Below the pieces are notes generated by a model that did not search any database, was not told the origin of the DNA, and saw only the letters and a list, made by a program, of their open reading frames with translations. Below, piece after piece: positions 36,680 through 46,345 of a stretch of DNA of 64,000 nucleotides. The stretch is from positions 186,001-250,000 of the forward strand of contig NZ_JASJOO010000006.1 in NCBI RefSeq assembly GCF_030070105.1, written 5' to 3'. Position 1 is the first letter of the stretch; every line of letters starts with the position of its first letter. The stretch is from Bermanella sp. WJH001. Lineage in GTDB: Bacteria; Pseudomonadota; Gammaproteobacteria; Pseudomonadales; Oceanobacteraceae. Both the position numbers and the translations under genes were made by a program.

Positions 36680-37288
36680 ATGACGTTTGCTATTGGCGAA
36701 CAGCTTAGACTGCTAAATGAATACGCGAGATTTATGATGAAAAACATACAACAAAATGAAATTGATAATATTAGCTATTTACCTAAGTTTGTAGACGCGC
36801 ATGCTGAGACCATGGCGTCATCGGCAACTTTATTCTATACAGACTTTGACCTATACGACCCCTTAACTTTAGACATGACAACGAGTGCAGATGTTGCTCG
36901 GCTACTGATGCTAAAAGCTCATAATAATATCTGTTTAGTGGTGGATGGTGATGAAAAAGTGCTGGGTTTAGTGGGCCTTGATGAAGTCTCTGATCAAACC
37001 ATTACCGCATGCTTGGATAAAAATATTAGACGTGATGCCATAACTTTAGGCGATGTGATGGTGATAAAAAAATCGATACAAGGGCTGGATATAAAAGACG
37101 TAGAACATGCTGATATTAAAACGGTGATTGAACACTTGGTGAGTCATGGCCAGCAATATTGCTTGGTTGTTGACCCCGTAAAAAATATCATAAGAGGTGT
37201 GTTTTCAGCAAAGGAGATTTCAAAAAAACTAGGAGTGGATATCAATATCCAAGACCATTCAAGTTTTTATAAAGTGTTTGCTTCTTAA
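36680..37288 (+). CDS. CBS-domain pair protein
   Basis: A 202-residue soluble protein. Two CBS modules can be seen: residues about 60-115 (DLYDPLTLDMTTSADVARLLMLKAHNNICLVVDGDEKVLGLVGLDEVS) and about 120-190 (ITLGDVMV...DIKTVIEHLVSHGQQYCLVVDPVKNIIRGVFSAKEIS). CBS pairs bind adenosyl nucleotides and regulate attached or partner proteins; this protein has no other domain. The start is uncertain: the ATG at 36680 or the ATGATG at 36734 (MMKNIQQNE). A terminator follows. Confidence 0.75.
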   Translation: MTFAIGEQLRLLNEYARFMMKNIQQNEIDNISYLPKFVDAHAETMASSATLFYTDFDLYDPLTLDMTTSADVARLLMLKAHNNICLVVDGDEKVLGLVGLDEVSDQTITACLDKNIRRDAITLGDVMVIKKSIQGLDIKDVEHADIKTVIEHLVSHGQQYCLVVDPVKNIIRGVFSAKEISKKLGVDINIQDHSSFYKVFAS

Positions 37289-37290
37289 TT

Positions 37291-37324
37291 TAAAAAAGGC
37301 ATAGCGTTCGCTATGCCTTTTTTT
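37291..37324. terminator. Bidirectional terminator between CBS gene and ndh
   Basis: AAAAGGCATAGC and GCTATGCCTTTT with loop GTTC, A-run before and T-run after, serving both convergent genes. Confidence 0.92.
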
Positions 37325-37326
37325 GA

Positions 37327-38625
37327 TTAATGCAGCTTCAAACGAGGGCGAATAATTTTATTGATACGCCCAGATAAACTCATCAGCGCGGTTTTGAAAT
37401 AACCATGCAATGCCACCTGATGTAAACGATAAAGCGATACATAGACAATACGGGCGATCTTGCCTTCAACCATCATGCTCCCGCTGCTTAAATTCCCCAT
37501 TAAACTGCCGACTGTGCTGTAGCGGCTAAGGTTTACAAGGGAGCCTTTATCTTTGTATACATAATCTTTAGGTGTACGCGCTTCACTAATTCGAACCAAA
37601 TTCTTATACACATGATAAGCCTGTTGGTGAGCCGCTTGTGCGCGCGGTGGAACCGGGGTGCCGTCTTTTTGCAACATAAATGAGCAATCACCAATGGCAA
37701 AAATATCATCGTCTAAAGTGGTTTGCAGTGACGGTTTCACTATGATTTGGTTAGCACGATTAGTTTCTAAACCAGATAACTCTTTCATCCAATCTGGGGC
37801 CTTAACACCGGCGGCCCAAATTTTCAGCTCTGCAGCAATGGTATGACCATCGTTGGTAATAAAACCATCTTCTGTGACTTCTTGAACAAAGGTGTTGGTT
37901 TTCACTTGGATGTTCAGTTTCTCAAGTTCACGGTGCGCCGCTGTCGAAATACGAGGTGGCAATGCCGGTAATATACGGTCCCCCGCTTCAATAATAATGA
38001 CCTGTAATTGATCAGCGGTTAATTGATCAAGACCATAAGCGGATAACTCGGATGCCGTATTGTGTAACTCAGCAGCTAACTCAACACCAGTTGCACCTGC
38101 TCCTACAATTGCGATATTCAGTTTGTAGTTGCCTTTTTGGCTGGCGGTGTTGTTTGCTTTTAAGTAGGTGTTTAATAGTTTTTGATGAAACTTATCGGCT
38201 TGCGCACGGCTATCTAAAAATGAACAAAATTCTTTAGCCCCTTTTGTGCCAAAGTCATTGGTTTGGCTGCCAATTGCTAATACAAGCGTGTCATATTGAA
38301 GATGGCGTTCTGGTAATACTTCAACTTTATTTTCGTCATAGATTGGCGCAAGAATGATTTCTTTTTTGTCACGATCAAGGTTGTTCATTCTACCAATATG
38401 GAAATGAAAATAATGATTGTAGGCTTGAGCGCGGTAACTGAGTTCATCAATGCCACTATCCAGTGAACCAGTGGCTACTTCATGTAGTAACGGTTTCCAT
38501 AAATGCGTGTTATTCGCATCAACAAGATGAATGTTGGCGTGATTGCGTTTGCCGAAGGTGTCGCCAAGTTTGGTGGCAAGTTCAAGACCACCAGCGCCAC
38601 CGCCGACTATAACAATGTTTTTCAT
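37327..38625 (-). CDS. ndh: Type II NADH:quinone oxidoreductase
   Basis: I start at the ATG at 38625 (MKNIVIVGGGAGGLELATKLG), with GGA upstream. The 432-residue flavoprotein has an FAD-binding GGGAGG at the N-terminus, a second nucleotide fold AIVGAGATGVELAAEL for NADH (residue about 170), the AIGDCS motif near residue 315, and PPRAQAAHQQA. The C-terminus has amphipathic, basic helices for membrane attachment. It passes electrons from NADH to quinone without proton pumping. Confidence 0.93.
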   Translation of the reverse strand: MKNIVIVGGGAGGLELATKLGDTFGKRNHANIHLVDANNTHLWKPLLHEVATGSLDSGIDELSYRAQAYNHYFHFHIGRMNNLDRDKKEIILAPIYDENKVEVLPERHLQYDTLVLAIGSQTNDFGTKGAKEFCSFLDSRAQADKFHQKLLNTYLKANNTASQKGNYKLNIAIVGAGATGVELAAELHNTASELSAYGLDQLTADQLQVIIIEAGDRILPALPPRISTAAHRELEKLNIQVKTNTFVQEVTEDGFITNDGHTIAAELKIWAAGVKAPDWMKELSGLETNRANQIIVKPSLQTTLDDDIFAIGDCSFMLQKDGTPVPPRAQAAHQQAYHVYKNLVRISEARTPKDYVYKDKGSLVNLSRYSTVGSLMGNLSSGSMMVEGKIARIVYVSLYRLHQVALHGYFKTALMSLSGRINKIIRPRLKLH

Positions 38626-38773
38626 GGGAATATCCAAATAAAATAGTTCTAGAATAAACCCTTAAGTGTAGGTGTATTCTAGAAATATCTTTCGGTGTTT
38701 TTCAATTATAGATGAATTGAGCGGCGTATTATAAGCATTGCTCTGTATTTCACAAATATGACAAGTGGAGTAA

Positions 38774-39133
38774 TTACTTAAGAAATTCGTAAGCGAGACA
38801 AATAACTAAAAATAACAGGATGCCCTTGATCCAGTTTTGATCGTTCTTAATATAGGCAGGTGCCGCTTCATTTGATGACACCATGGCGTCTAGGTGTGTT
38901 AAATCAGTTGCTTGCATGATCGCCCTGCAATACCTGTCTTGAGTGAAATTGATTTTTACAACCAGTGACTTTCGCTCTTCTTTTTCGATGTCATAACCAA
39001 TTACTTGGTCTGAGCCAATACGAAATTCAGTCTCTTTATTCAAGGGTTGAATATTAGCAAGTATCGGCGTCGCATCGGTGTTTTTGAAGCGCCACTCACC
39101 GCTGCCTAGGTGACCAGAAATCACCGTAATCAT
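38774..39133 (-). CDS. Hypothetical protein with C-terminal membrane anchor (cluster gene 3)
   Basis: The ATG at 39133 overlaps the previous stop (ATGA) and has TTGGAG upstream; the longer reading from 39154 is less likely. The 119-residue product has a beta-rich N-terminal part (LGSGEWRFKNTDATPILANIQPL) and a single C-terminal membrane segment (GILLFLVICLAYEFL). It is the third gene of a coupled set with 39130-39336 and 39339-39785. No family recognised. Confidence 0.65.
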   Translation of the reverse strand: MITVISGHLGSGEWRFKNTDATPILANIQPLNKETEFRIGSDQVIGYDIEKEERKSLVVKINFTQDRYCRAIMQATDLTHLDAMVSSNEAAPAYIKNDQNWIKGILLFLVICLAYEFLK

Positions 39134-39336
39134 GCAAATACTCCAATGATCCACAAACTTGCTATTAGGCTAACAATAACTGCAAAAAACACTAAAAAGT
39201 GCTGAACAACAGGTTTGAACTGCTTGAACTTTAAGTGTGCTTTAAAAAAAGGCTCGTTAGCAAATGGGCCAACTGCGAAATTGATCATTAAAATCAATAC
39301 GCAGATGATGAGCATACCGCACGCAATAACTGTCAT
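39130..39336 (-). CDS. Small two-segment membrane protein (cluster gene 2)
   Basis: 68 residues with two hydrophobic segments (about residues 2-22 and 46-66) and a basic loop rich in Lys/Phe between them. Starts 2 bases after the previous stop and overlaps the next start, so its place in a three-gene unit is firm. Function unknown. Confidence 0.65.
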   Translation of the reverse strand: MTVIACGMLIICVLILMINFAVGPFANEPFFKAHLKFKQFKPVVQHFLVFFAVIVSLIASLWIIGVFA

Positions 39337-39338
39337 GT

Positions 39339-39785
39339 TTACATGTCCGTTGGGATGGCAAGTTGTACTTCAGCACCGATGATTTTGTCTTCTTCATCAG
39401 TAAAAATCTGCCCCTTAACAGAGGTACCACTTGCGGGTCGCTTAACATCAAATAAATTGGGTAACAGGGCACTTGGTGCAATGCTTTGTGGTTGTGTTTC
39501 CACTATGCCAGCGTTGTCATCAATATCGGGTGCGTATTTTAAATCAAGAGTATCGCTCGGAAGCAAGCTTTGTAGTTGCTCGTCTAAAGTGTCATCAGTG
39601 GGTGATTCATTTGATTTAAGCGACGAGAAAAAAGCAGCTGTGTCTTGAAATAACTCTGCGGATTGCTTAGCCCAGTCATCTAAGTGCTGTTCGCGACGGG
39701 ATTCGTTCGAAAATAGGTAGGTGAGAACCAGCGCTGCAACAACCAAAAATACTAATAATACCTTCACAAAAACCCATAATGCCAT
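39339..39785 (-). CDS. Membrane-anchored hypothetical protein (cluster gene 1)
   Basis: 148 residues with an N-terminal membrane segment (FVKVLLVFLVVAALVLTYLF), a Ser/Asp/Leu-rich disordered middle and a short C-terminal beta-rich part (SVKGQIFTDEEDKIIGAEVQLAI). First gene of a tight three-gene minus-strand unit. All three products are small membrane proteins, which suggests an envelope complex. No family recognised. Confidence 0.65.
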   Translation of the reverse strand: MALWVFVKVLLVFLVVAALVLTYLFSNESRREQHLDDWAKQSAELFQDTAAFFSSLKSNESPTDDTLDEQLQSLLPSDTLDLKYAPDIDDNAGIVETQPQSIAPSALLPNLFDVKRPASGTSVKGQIFTDEEDKIIGAEVQLAIPTDM

Positions 39786-39864
39786 GCTAGAAAGGGAGCA
39801 TTATGGGCGTTGCAATACACTGTTTCAATAGAATAAGTGTGAGTAAATGTAAGCTTTTGAGGTT

Positions 39865-40068
39865 TTAGTTAAAAGCTTGTCCTGGTTTGATGCCCAATGC
39901 TTTGAGTATTTTGGCAAGAGGGCAAAAACCGGTGAATGCCGCTTGGAACATATTAACCCCAACAAAACCGGTGAACCACAGCCAGTTTTCATGATGCACT
40001 TGTGATAGGGCTAGGCTAAGTAAAATGAATACACCCGCAATGGCAAAAACAAGACGATCGATAGACAT
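39865..40068 (-). CDS. DUF2892 (YgaP-like) small membrane protein
   Basis: 67 residues, two membrane segments, ending [17 protein letters not shown]. The N-terminal [20 protein letters not shown] and the CPLAKIL motif identify the DUF2892 domain, which elsewhere is fused to rhodanese (YgaP) or stands alone. The Cys lies at the membrane face. The role of the stand-alone form is unknown. Confidence 0.85.
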   Translation of the reverse strand: MSIDRLVFAIAGVFILLSLALSQVHHENWLWFTGFVGVNMFQAAFTGFCPLAKILKALGIKPGQAFN

Positions 40069-40284
40069 GGTTGATACCTATATTTGATTAAGTTTTATCT
40101 AAATTAGCTTTATCTAATATTTATTGCAAGAATATTTATGTAACAAAACGAAATACCGCCTTTATTTTGTCCGACTATTCACAGCCAGCTCTCGTCTGGC
40201 GTCAGGATTGTCGCTATACTAGCGCACTTTATTTTACAACGATAAGCCCCGAACCTTGAGTTCGCGCAGCCTGATGGACGAAGT

Positions 40285-42912
40285 ATGAAAACCGCAGAAA
40301 TAAGACAGTCGTTTCTTGACTACTTTGCAAGCAAGCAACATGAAGTTGTAGCCAGTAGTTCTCTTATTCCAGGTAACGACCCTACATTGATGTTTACCAA
40401 TGCGGGTATGAACCAATTTAAAGACGTATTTTTAGGCCAAGATAACCGTTCATATACTCGTGCAACCAGCTCACAGCGCTGTGTTCGTGCAGGCGGTAAA
40501 CATAACGACTTAGAAAATGTAGGTTATACCGCACGTCACCACACGTTTTTTGAAATGTTGGGTAATTTCAGTTTTGGTGACTACTTCAAACAAGATGCCA
40601 TTAAATACGCTTGGGAATTTCTAACCAGCAAAGAGTGGCTTGGCCTGCCTGAAGAAAAGCTATTGGTGACGGTTTATGCCGATGACGATGAAGCTTACGA
40701 CATTTGGCACAAGGAAATGGGTCTGCCAGCAGACAAAATAATCCGCATTGGCGATAACAAGGGCGAAAAATTTGCCTCAGATAACTTCTGGCAAATGGGC
40801 GATACCGGCCCTTGTGGTCCGTGTACTGAGATTTTTTACGATCACGGTGAACACATTTGGGGTGGCAAACCTGGCACACCGGAAGAAGATGGCGACCGCT
40901 TTATTGAAATCTGGAATAACGTTTTCATGCAGTTTAACCGCCAAGCAGACGGCACCATGGAGCCGCTGCCTAAGCCCTCGGTTGATACCGGTATGGGCCT
41001 TGAGCGAATTTCAGCCATTATGCAGGGCGTACATGCCAACTATGAAATTGACTTATTCCAAGGTTTGATCAAAGCGGCTGCTGAGGTGACTGGCACCAAA
41101 GATTTAGACAGCAAGTCTTTATTGGTGATTGCAGACCACATTCGCTCTTGCAGCTTTTTAATCAGTGATGGTGTTATGCCATCTAATGAAGGCCGTGGTT
41201 ATGTATTGCGTCGTATTATCCGCCGTGCATTACGTCATGGTCATATTTTAGGTGCCACTGATTTATTCTTTTACAAGCTGGTAGCGGCGTTAGTGAAAGA
41301 AATGGGCGAAGCCTATCCTGAGCTTGCGAAAAACCAAGCGCACATTGAAAAAATTCTGAAGCTTGAAGAAGAGCAGTTTGCGAAAACCCTAGATCACGGC
41401 ATGAAGCTTTTAGAAAGCGCCATTGCCGATTTGAAGGGCGACACTATTGCTGGTGAAACCGTTTTCAAACTTTACGATACCTATGGTTTTCCAGTGGATT
41501 TGACCGCAGATATTGCCCGTGAGAGAAATCTAAAAGTGGACGAAGCGGGTTTTGATGCTTGCATGGCCGAGCAAAAAAACAAAGCACGTGCCGCCTCTAA
41601 CTTTAAAGTGGATTACACCGACACCCTAAATCTAGAGGGTGAGACTGACTTCACCGGTTACGACAGTCTATTAAATCAAGGCAAAATCATTGCTTTATTT
41701 AAAGACGGTGCACAAGTTGAAACCCTAACAGCCGGTGACGAAGGCATGGTTGTGTTGGATAGCACGCCGTTTTATGGCGAATCTGGTGGTCAGGTTGGTG
41801 ATAAAGGCTTGCTGAGCGGTAATGGCATTGAATTCATTGTCACCGACACAACAAAAGAACAGAAAAATCACCTGCATCACGGTGAAGTAAAAGTGGGTAC
41901 TTTAAAAGTAGGTGACAGCTTAAGTGCTTGTGTTGATGAACATAAACGTCAACAAACTGCATTACACCACTCTGCAACTCACCTTTTACATGCAGCGCTT
42001 CGAGAAGCACTAGGTGAACACGTACAGCAAAAAGGCTCGTTATGTACTTACGACCGTTTACGTTTTGACTTCGCTCACTTTGAAGCCATGACCGCCGATG
42101 AATTATCCGCAGTTGAAAAGAAAGTGAATGCGCAAATTCGCGTGAATACTCCCGTGACCACTGAGCTTATGGACATTGAAGCGGCTAAAGCCAATGGTGC
42201 CATGGCATTATTTGGTGAGAAGTACGACGATGAAGTCCGCGTATTAAGCATGGGCAGTGATAATTTCTCGGTTGAATTGTGTGGTGGTACTCACGCTAAG
42301 CGCACCGGTGACATTGGTTTCTTAAAAATTGTGAGTGAAAGCGGTATTGCCGCGGGTGTACGCCGTGTTGAAGCGGTAGTAGCAGAAGCTGCTTATGATT
42401 ACATCGCCAACATGGAAAACACCATCAGCTCAATTGCTTCGCAAGTGAAAGCCAACCGTGAAACAGTCCTTGATAAAGTAGAGGCGGCAATTAACAAAAG
42501 TCGTCAACTTGAAAAAGACGTGCAGCAGCTTAAAGCTAAGCTGGCTTCAGGTGCTGGTACTGACTTAGCAGCGGGCGCGAAACAAATTAACGGCGTGAAT
42601 GTCTTAGCCGCACAATTAGACGGTGCCGATGTACCCGCTATGCGTGGTGCCATGGATCAGTTAAAAAACAAACTGGGCAGTGGTGTGATCTTATTAGCCA
42701 GTAATGAAGGTGAAAAAGTGACCCTAATTGCCGGTGTAACCAAAGATTTACTTGGTAAAGCAAAAGCGGGCGATATTGTAAAAGAGCTTGCGCCATACGT
42801 TGATGGTCGTGGTGGTGGTAAGCCGGACCTTGCTCAAGCGGGTGGCAAAAAACCAGAGGGTATTCCCGAAGCGTTGGCTGCTTTTGAACAATGGGCGCAA
42901 GCCAACCTTTAA
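40285..42912 (+). CDS. alaS: Alanyl-tRNA synthetase
   Basis: An 875-residue class II synthetase. The catalytic core starts with [45 protein letters not shown]. The editing domain has [11 protein letters not shown] and the zinc/editing motif [13 protein letters not shown]. The C-terminal domain ([14 protein letters not shown]) is present, so the length is full. It follows recX in the usual order, but with seven extra genes in between. Confidence 0.98.
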   Translation: MKTAEIRQSFLDYFASKQHEVVASSSLIPGNDPTLMFTNAGMNQFKDVFLGQDNRSYTRATSSQRCVRAGGKHNDLENVGYTARHHTFFEMLGNFSFGDYFKQDAIKYAWEFLTSKEWLGLPEEKLLVTVYADDDEAYDIWHKEMGLPADKIIRIGDNKGEKFASDNFWQMGDTGPCGPCTEIFYDHGEHIWGGKPGTPEEDGDRFIEIWNNVFMQFNRQADGTMEPLPKPSVDTGMGLERISAIMQGVHANYEIDLFQGLIKAAAEVTGTKDLDSKSLLVIADHIRSCSFLISDGVMPSNEGRGYVLRRIIRRALRHGHILGATDLFFYKLVAALVKEMGEAYPELAKNQAHIEKILKLEEEQFAKTLDHGMKLLESAIADLKGDTIAGETVFKLYDTYGFPVDLTADIARERNLKVDEAGFDACMAEQKNKARAASNFKVDYTDTLNLEGETDFTGYDSLLNQGKIIALFKDGAQVETLTAGDEGMVVLDSTPFYGESGGQVGDKGLLSGNGIEFIVTDTTKEQKNHLHHGEVKVGTLKVGDSLSACVDEHKRQQTALHHSATHLLHAALREALGEHVQQKGSLCTYDRLRFDFAHFEAMTADELSAVEKKVNAQIRVNTPVTTELMDIEAAKANGAMALFGEKYDDEVRVLSMGSDNFSVELCGGTHAKRTGDIGFLKIVSESGIAAGVRRVEAVVAEAAYDYIANMENTISSIASQVKANRETVLDKVEAAINKSRQLEKDVQQLKAKLASGAGTDLAAGAKQINGVNVLAAQLDGADVPAMRGAMDQLKNKLGSGVILLASNEGEKVTLIAGVTKDLLGKAKAGDIVKELAPYVDGRGGGKPDLAQAGGKKPEGIPEALAAFEQWAQANL

Positions 42913-42933
42913 ACGGGAGTGTGAAGCATAAAA

Positions 42934-42976
42934 AATACCATGAATTAAAGGTATAACCCTTAATACATGGTTTTTA
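42934..42976 (+). terminator. Terminator of alaS
   Basis: ACCATG, ATTAA and GG pair with CC, TTAAT and CATGGT across loop TATAA (two mismatches), followed by TTTTT. Confidence 0.8.
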
Positions 42977-43060
42977 CATATTTCGCATAGTTCCAAAACG
43001 GCGTTAATTAGTGTCTAATTAGCGCCCAAATTTTGTCCCCTTTATGAAGAGCCTGAAACC

Positions 43061-44287
43061 ATGGCATTGTATGTACACAAATATGGCGGCACCTCAGTCG
43101 GTAGCGTAGAGCGAATCGAAGGTGTGGCTAAAAAAATCAAGAAATTTAAAGATGAAGGTCACGATGTTGTGGTTGCGGTAAGCGCCATGAGTGGTGAAAC
43201 CAATCGTTTGATCGAACTGGCAAATGCCATTACCGATCAACCTACTCCTCGTGAGATGGATGTACTGGTAAGTACCGGTGAGCAAGTCACCATCGCATTG
43301 TTGAGTATGGCACTAAATAAACTGGGTGTACCTGCTCGTTCATATACAGGGGCTCAAGTTAAAATCTTGACGGATAGCGCACACATGAAAGCGCGTATTC
43401 AAGATATTGATACAAACAAAATTAAAGGTGACTTATCTGAAGGCCGAGTGGTTATAGTAGCCGGTTTCCAAGGTGTGGATGGTGACGGTAACATCACCAC
43501 ACTAGGACGTGGTGGTTCAGATACAACGGGTGTTGCACTGGCAGCGGCGCTAAACGCGGATGAATGCCATATCTATACTGACGTGGATGGTGTGTATACC
43601 ACCGATCCTCGTGTGGTAGAAAAAGCCCGTCGCATGGACAAGATTACTTTCGAAGAAATGCTTGAAATGGCCAGTCTTGGGTCAAAAGTATTGCAAATTC
43701 GTTCTGTGGAATTTGCTGGTAAATATAAAGTGCCTCTGCGTGTATTGCACAGCAGTAAAGAAGGTAATGGCACCCTTATTACAATAGAGGATGATGAATC
43801 AGTGGAACAGCCAGTTATTTCCGGAATTGCATTTAACCGTGACGAAGCCAAATTAACCGTTTTGGGTGTGCCAGATATTCCTGGTGTGGCTTCTAAAATC
43901 TTAGGCCCTGTGAGTGCGGCAAATATCGAAGTGGATATGATCGTGCAAAACGTGGCAGCAGATAAAACCACTGACTTCACCTTTACCGTTCACCGTAACG
44001 ATTTTGTGAAAACAGAAGCGATCTTACGTGAAGTGGCTCAAAGCTTAGGTGCTCGTGAAGTATCAGGTGCTAAAGACATCACTAAAGTATCTTTAGTCGG
44101 TGTGGGTATGCGCAGTCATGCGGGTGTTGCCAGCAAGATGTTTGACGTATTGGCCCAAGAAAACATCAATATTCAAATTATCTCCACCTCAGAGATTAAA
44201 ATCTCAGTAGTGATCGCGGAGAAATATCTAGAGCTGGCTGTGCGTGCATTGCATACAGCCTTTGATCTAGATGATAACGATAAGTAA
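43061..44287 (+). CDS. lysC: Aspartate kinase (monofunctional, ACT-regulated)
   Basis: A 408-residue aspartokinase that phosphorylates aspartate at the entry to lysine, threonine and methionine synthesis. The kinase N-terminus is VHKYGGTSVGSVERI; then VSTGEQVTIALLSMAL, TLGRGGSDTTGVALAAAL and TDVDGVYTTDPR. Two ACT domains fill residues about 265-405 (VLGVPDIPGVASKILGPVSAANIEVDMIVQN, then VGVGMRSHAGVASKMFDVLAQENINIQIISTSEIKISV) for feedback by lysine and threonine. No lysine riboswitch is visible upstream. csrA follows, as in many relatives. Confidence 0.97.
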   Translation: MALYVHKYGGTSVGSVERIEGVAKKIKKFKDEGHDVVVAVSAMSGETNRLIELANAITDQPTPREMDVLVSTGEQVTIALLSMALNKLGVPARSYTGAQVKILTDSAHMKARIQDIDTNKIKGDLSEGRVVIVAGFQGVDGDGNITTLGRGGSDTTGVALAAALNADECHIYTDVDGVYTTDPRVVEKARRMDKITFEEMLEMASLGSKVLQIRSVEFAGKYKVPLRVLHSSKEGNGTLITIEDDESVEQPVISGIAFNRDEAKLTVLGVPDIPGVASKILGPVSAANIEVDMIVQNVAADKTTDFTFTVHRNDFVKTEAILREVAQSLGAREVSGAKDITKVSLVGVGMRSHAGVASKMFDVLAQENINIQIISTSEIKISVVIAEKYLELAVRALHTAFDLDDNDK

Positions 44288-44370
44288 GTAGTTAAGAAGA
44301 ACGTCAAGGATTAGACACCTTCTAGTAAGAACGCGTTGGAAACCCATCGCACCCTAGGTCGTCGGCCAGT

Positions 44371-44438
44371 AAGCCTCTAATTTAGCGCTTTCCATAACTA
44401 AATATTATGGAAAGGTTGAATATGAGGCTTTTAATTTT
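44371..44438 (+). terminator. Nested hairpins between lysC and csrA
   Basis: An inner perfect stem CTTTCCATAA (44388-44397) / TTATGGAAAG (44405-44414) lies inside AAGCCTC (44371-44377) / GAGGCTT (44424-44430), followed by TTTAATTTT. This is a plausible terminator of lysC or a structured csrA leader; the 256-base gap holds no gene. Confidence 0.6.
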
Positions 44439-44543
44439 CCAAAGCTGGTCAATAATAAATCTTATGGATGCCCGTTTTAAAAGCAAAGCGGGGATTAAAG
44501 TGGTTTGCTAAAGCAGTGCAAATCATATGTTCAGGAGAATGAA

Positions 44544-44729
44544 ATGCTCATTTTAACGCGTCGTGTTGGTGAAACTCTTATGGTTGGTGACGAAGTGACT
44601 GTTACCGTATTGGGAGTAAAAGGCAATCAAGTTCGAATTGGTGTGAATGCGCCAAAAGAAGTTGCCGTTCACCGTGAAGAGATTTATCAACGTATTCAAA
44701 AAGAAAAAGATCATCCGTCAGAAGATTGA
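44544..44729 (+). CDS. csrA: Carbon storage regulator CsrA/RsmA
   Basis: A 61-residue RNA-binding dimer. The ATG at 44544 has AGGAGA upstream; the earlier TTG frame is an artefact. The sequence [54 protein letters not shown] is classical, including Arg44-equivalent in VHREEI that contacts GGA. It binds GGA in mRNA leaders and represses or activates translation. The CsrB/RsmZ-like RNA at 16230-16495 is its probable antagonist. A lysC-csrA-tRNA-Ser order is typical for gammaproteobacteria. Confidence 0.97.
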   Translation: MLILTRRVGETLMVGDEVTVTVLGVKGNQVRIGVNAPKEVAVHREEIYQRIQKEKDHPSED

Positions 44730-44805
44730 TTTTGCGCTAATGTGTTAATTTCATTGAAATTTTTCTTTTAATTTCTCTGTGAAGTGGTAACATACGCCGC
44801 GTGTT

Positions 44806-44895
44806 GGAGAGATGGCCGAGTGGCTGAAGGCGCACCCCTGCTAAGGGTGTATAGGAGAAATCTTATCGAGGGTTCGAATCCCTCTCTCTCCGCCA
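44806..44895 (+). tRNA. tRNA-Ser (GCT)
   Basis: 90 bases. Acceptor GGAGAGA/TCTCTCC, anticodon GCT in CTGCTAA, a long variable arm, T-arm GGTTCGAATCC and encoded CCA. Reads AGC/AGU codons. Confidence 0.97.
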
Positions 44896-44991
44896 TCACA
44901 ACTCTTTTTATTAATACCTTCGAGTAAAAATAAAAAGTGGCGATAGTTGACTAATATATTAGTTTATCTATAATTTGCCACCCCAAACGAT

Positions 44992-45068
44992 GCGCTCATA
45001 GCTCAGCTGGATAGAGTACCTGGCTACGAACCAGGCGGTCGGAGGTTCGAATCCTCCTGAGCGCACCA
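44992..45068 (+). tRNA. tRNA-Arg (ACG), copy 1
   Basis: 77 bases. Acceptor GCGCTCA/TGAGCGC, anticodon ACG in CTACGAA, T-arm GGTTCGAATCC, CCA encoded. Confidence 0.97.
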
Positions 45069-45142
45069 TTTTTTAAACAGTCACTGATTCTGTTTTTAAA
45101 AGAGTTTGAAAGGTTATTTATAATCTTTAATTTATCAGTCTT

Positions 45143-45219
45143 GCGCTCATAGCTCAGCTGGATAGAGTACCTGGCTACGAACCAGGCGGTCGGAGGTTCG
45201 AATCCTCCTGAGCGCACCA
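45143..45219 (+). tRNA. tRNA-Arg (ACG), copy 2
   Basis: Identical in sequence to copy 1, 74 bases downstream of it. Followed by a terminator. Confidence 0.97.
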
Positions 45220-45225
45220 GATTCT

Positions 45226-45257
45226 AAAAACCCAACTTTAACGAGTTGGGTTTTTTT
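45226..45257 (+). terminator. Terminator of the tRNA cluster
   Basis: AAACCCAACT and AGTTGGGTTT stem followed by seven T. Confidence 0.92.
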
Positions 45258-45286
45258 ATGCCTGTAATTTAGCAGCAGGAGTAATC

Positions 45287-45420
45287 GCGCTCAGGCGGGT
45301 GAGATCCTCTGTAGGTTTGATTGCCGAAGGCAAGACCGACGCAGTCGCCCGTAGGGGGCGCGAAGCGCAGTCAATCCTCCTGTTGGGTGTTGCAGGTTTC
45401 AATAGTGGTGATGCGCACCA
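45287..45420 (+). pseudogene. tRNA-Arg-like fragment with insert, copy 1
   Basis: Begins GCGCTCA-GGCGG, contains AATCCTCCTG and ends ATGCGCACCAGATT, pieces of the neighbouring tRNA-Arg (acceptor, anticodon-arm edge, T-arm 3' half and 3' end). They are separated by unrelated sequence with the motif GCGCGAAGCGCAGTCAATCC. It cannot fold as a tRNA. Confidence 0.6.
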
Positions 45421-45489
45421 GATTACGAAAAGCTCACATGAAAATGTGGGCTTTCTTTATGCTCAAAATAAATGGCTTTGAAATAAAAT

Positions 45490-45683
45490 GCGCTCAGGCG
45501 GCCCTTCGACTGCTTCCTTCGACAAGCTCAGGACAGGCTCAACCCGCGCTCAGGGTGATCGGGTTTCTTTGATTACTGAAGGCAAGACCTACGCAGTCGC
45601 CCCTATGTTTTTAGGTTGCGGGCGCGAAGCGCAGTCAATCCTCCTGTCAGTTGTGGCAGTCTTCTTAGTTTGTAATGCGCACC
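45490..45683 (+). pseudogene. tRNA-Arg-like fragment with insert, copy 2
   Basis: The same order as copy 1 (GCGCTCAGGCGG, then GAAGGCAAGACC, then CGCGAAGCGCAGTCAATCCTCC, then AATGCGCACC) with an extra palindromic insert at 45509-45560 (TTCGACAAGCTCAGGACAGG). Probably a duplicated relic next to the tRNA genes. Confidence 0.55.
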
Positions 45684-45699
45684 CTTGCTAGCTACTAAG

Positions 45700-45792
45700 T
45701 TTTCCGCAAGTGCGTTTCTAGTTCACTGTTAATTTTTGAAGCCTTTACAATCAGGATAATTAAAGCCAGCACGGTTCTTTTTCTCGGGGTTG
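45700..45792 (+). repeat. Diverged partial copy of the 250 bp repeat family (R0)
   Basis: Shows CCGCAAGTGCGTTT at its start and AGCACGGTTCTTT plus CGGGGTTGC at its end, with a diverged middle. Confidence 0.55.
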
Positions 45793-45798
45793 CTTTAA

Positions 45799-46045
45799 TC
45801 GTCTTACCCGCGAAGGCGGGTATCCATTTTCGCAAGTGCGTTTTATGAATGTTGCTGAGTATGTGAGTAGTTTCAAGATTTATCACCTTTGCTAGCACGG
45901 TTTTCTTTCTTGGGGTTGCACCCCAACCCCCGCTTCGCGCCTAACTATCCACCGCCAACTTCATATATTCTCGAAAGGCTTGGGTGATGCGGTGGATAAA
46001 GGGCGCAGGTTGGTATCGCTACAGGTTTGACTTGCTGTTGGTTTT
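45799..46045 (+). repeat. Structured repeat family, copy R1
   Basis: Ordered landmarks: ACCCGCGAAGGCGGGT hairpin, CGCAAGTGCG, GTTGCTGAGTATGTGAGTAG, GCTAGCACGGTTTTCTTTC, GGGGTTGCACCCC hairpin, CCCGCTTCGCGC, then inverted arms TATCCACCGC and GCGGTGGATA about 35 bases apart. No coding frame with a ribosome site. Confidence 0.75.
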
Positions 46046-46088
46046 GCCAAGGTTTTGCGTGTGGTTTAAATGTAAGTGGCTGCAGCGT

Positions 46089-46345
46089 GTTCGCAAGTGC
46101 GTTTTATGGGTGTTGCTGAGTATTTGAATAGCTTCAAGATTCAACGCTTTTGCTTGCACGGTTCTTTCTTTGGGGCTGCCTAAAAAGAAATTGCCCAACC
46201 CCCTCTTCGCTCATACTTCACACCGCTCGGTCTCATATATTAATAAGACGCTTTGGTTGTAGTGGTGTTCAGAAATCGCATTGTGTTATCGATACATGTT
46301 TGGTTCTCGATAAAATTGATAGGGTTTGTGCTTGTTATAAAATTG
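46089..46345 (+). repeat. Structured repeat family, copy R2
   Basis: The same landmarks as R1 (CGCAAGTGCG, GTTGCTGAGTATTTGAATAG, TTGCACGGTTCTTTC, CCAACCCCCTCTTCGCTCAT), then CACACCGCT and a diverged AGTGGTGT arm, then GCATTGTGTTATCGATAC. It lacks the first hairpin. Confidence 0.75.

Noticed and set aside
42913..43060. Lysine riboswitch before lysC
   Set aside because: The gap is short and filled by the alaS terminator; no lysine-riboswitch-like series of stems is visible.
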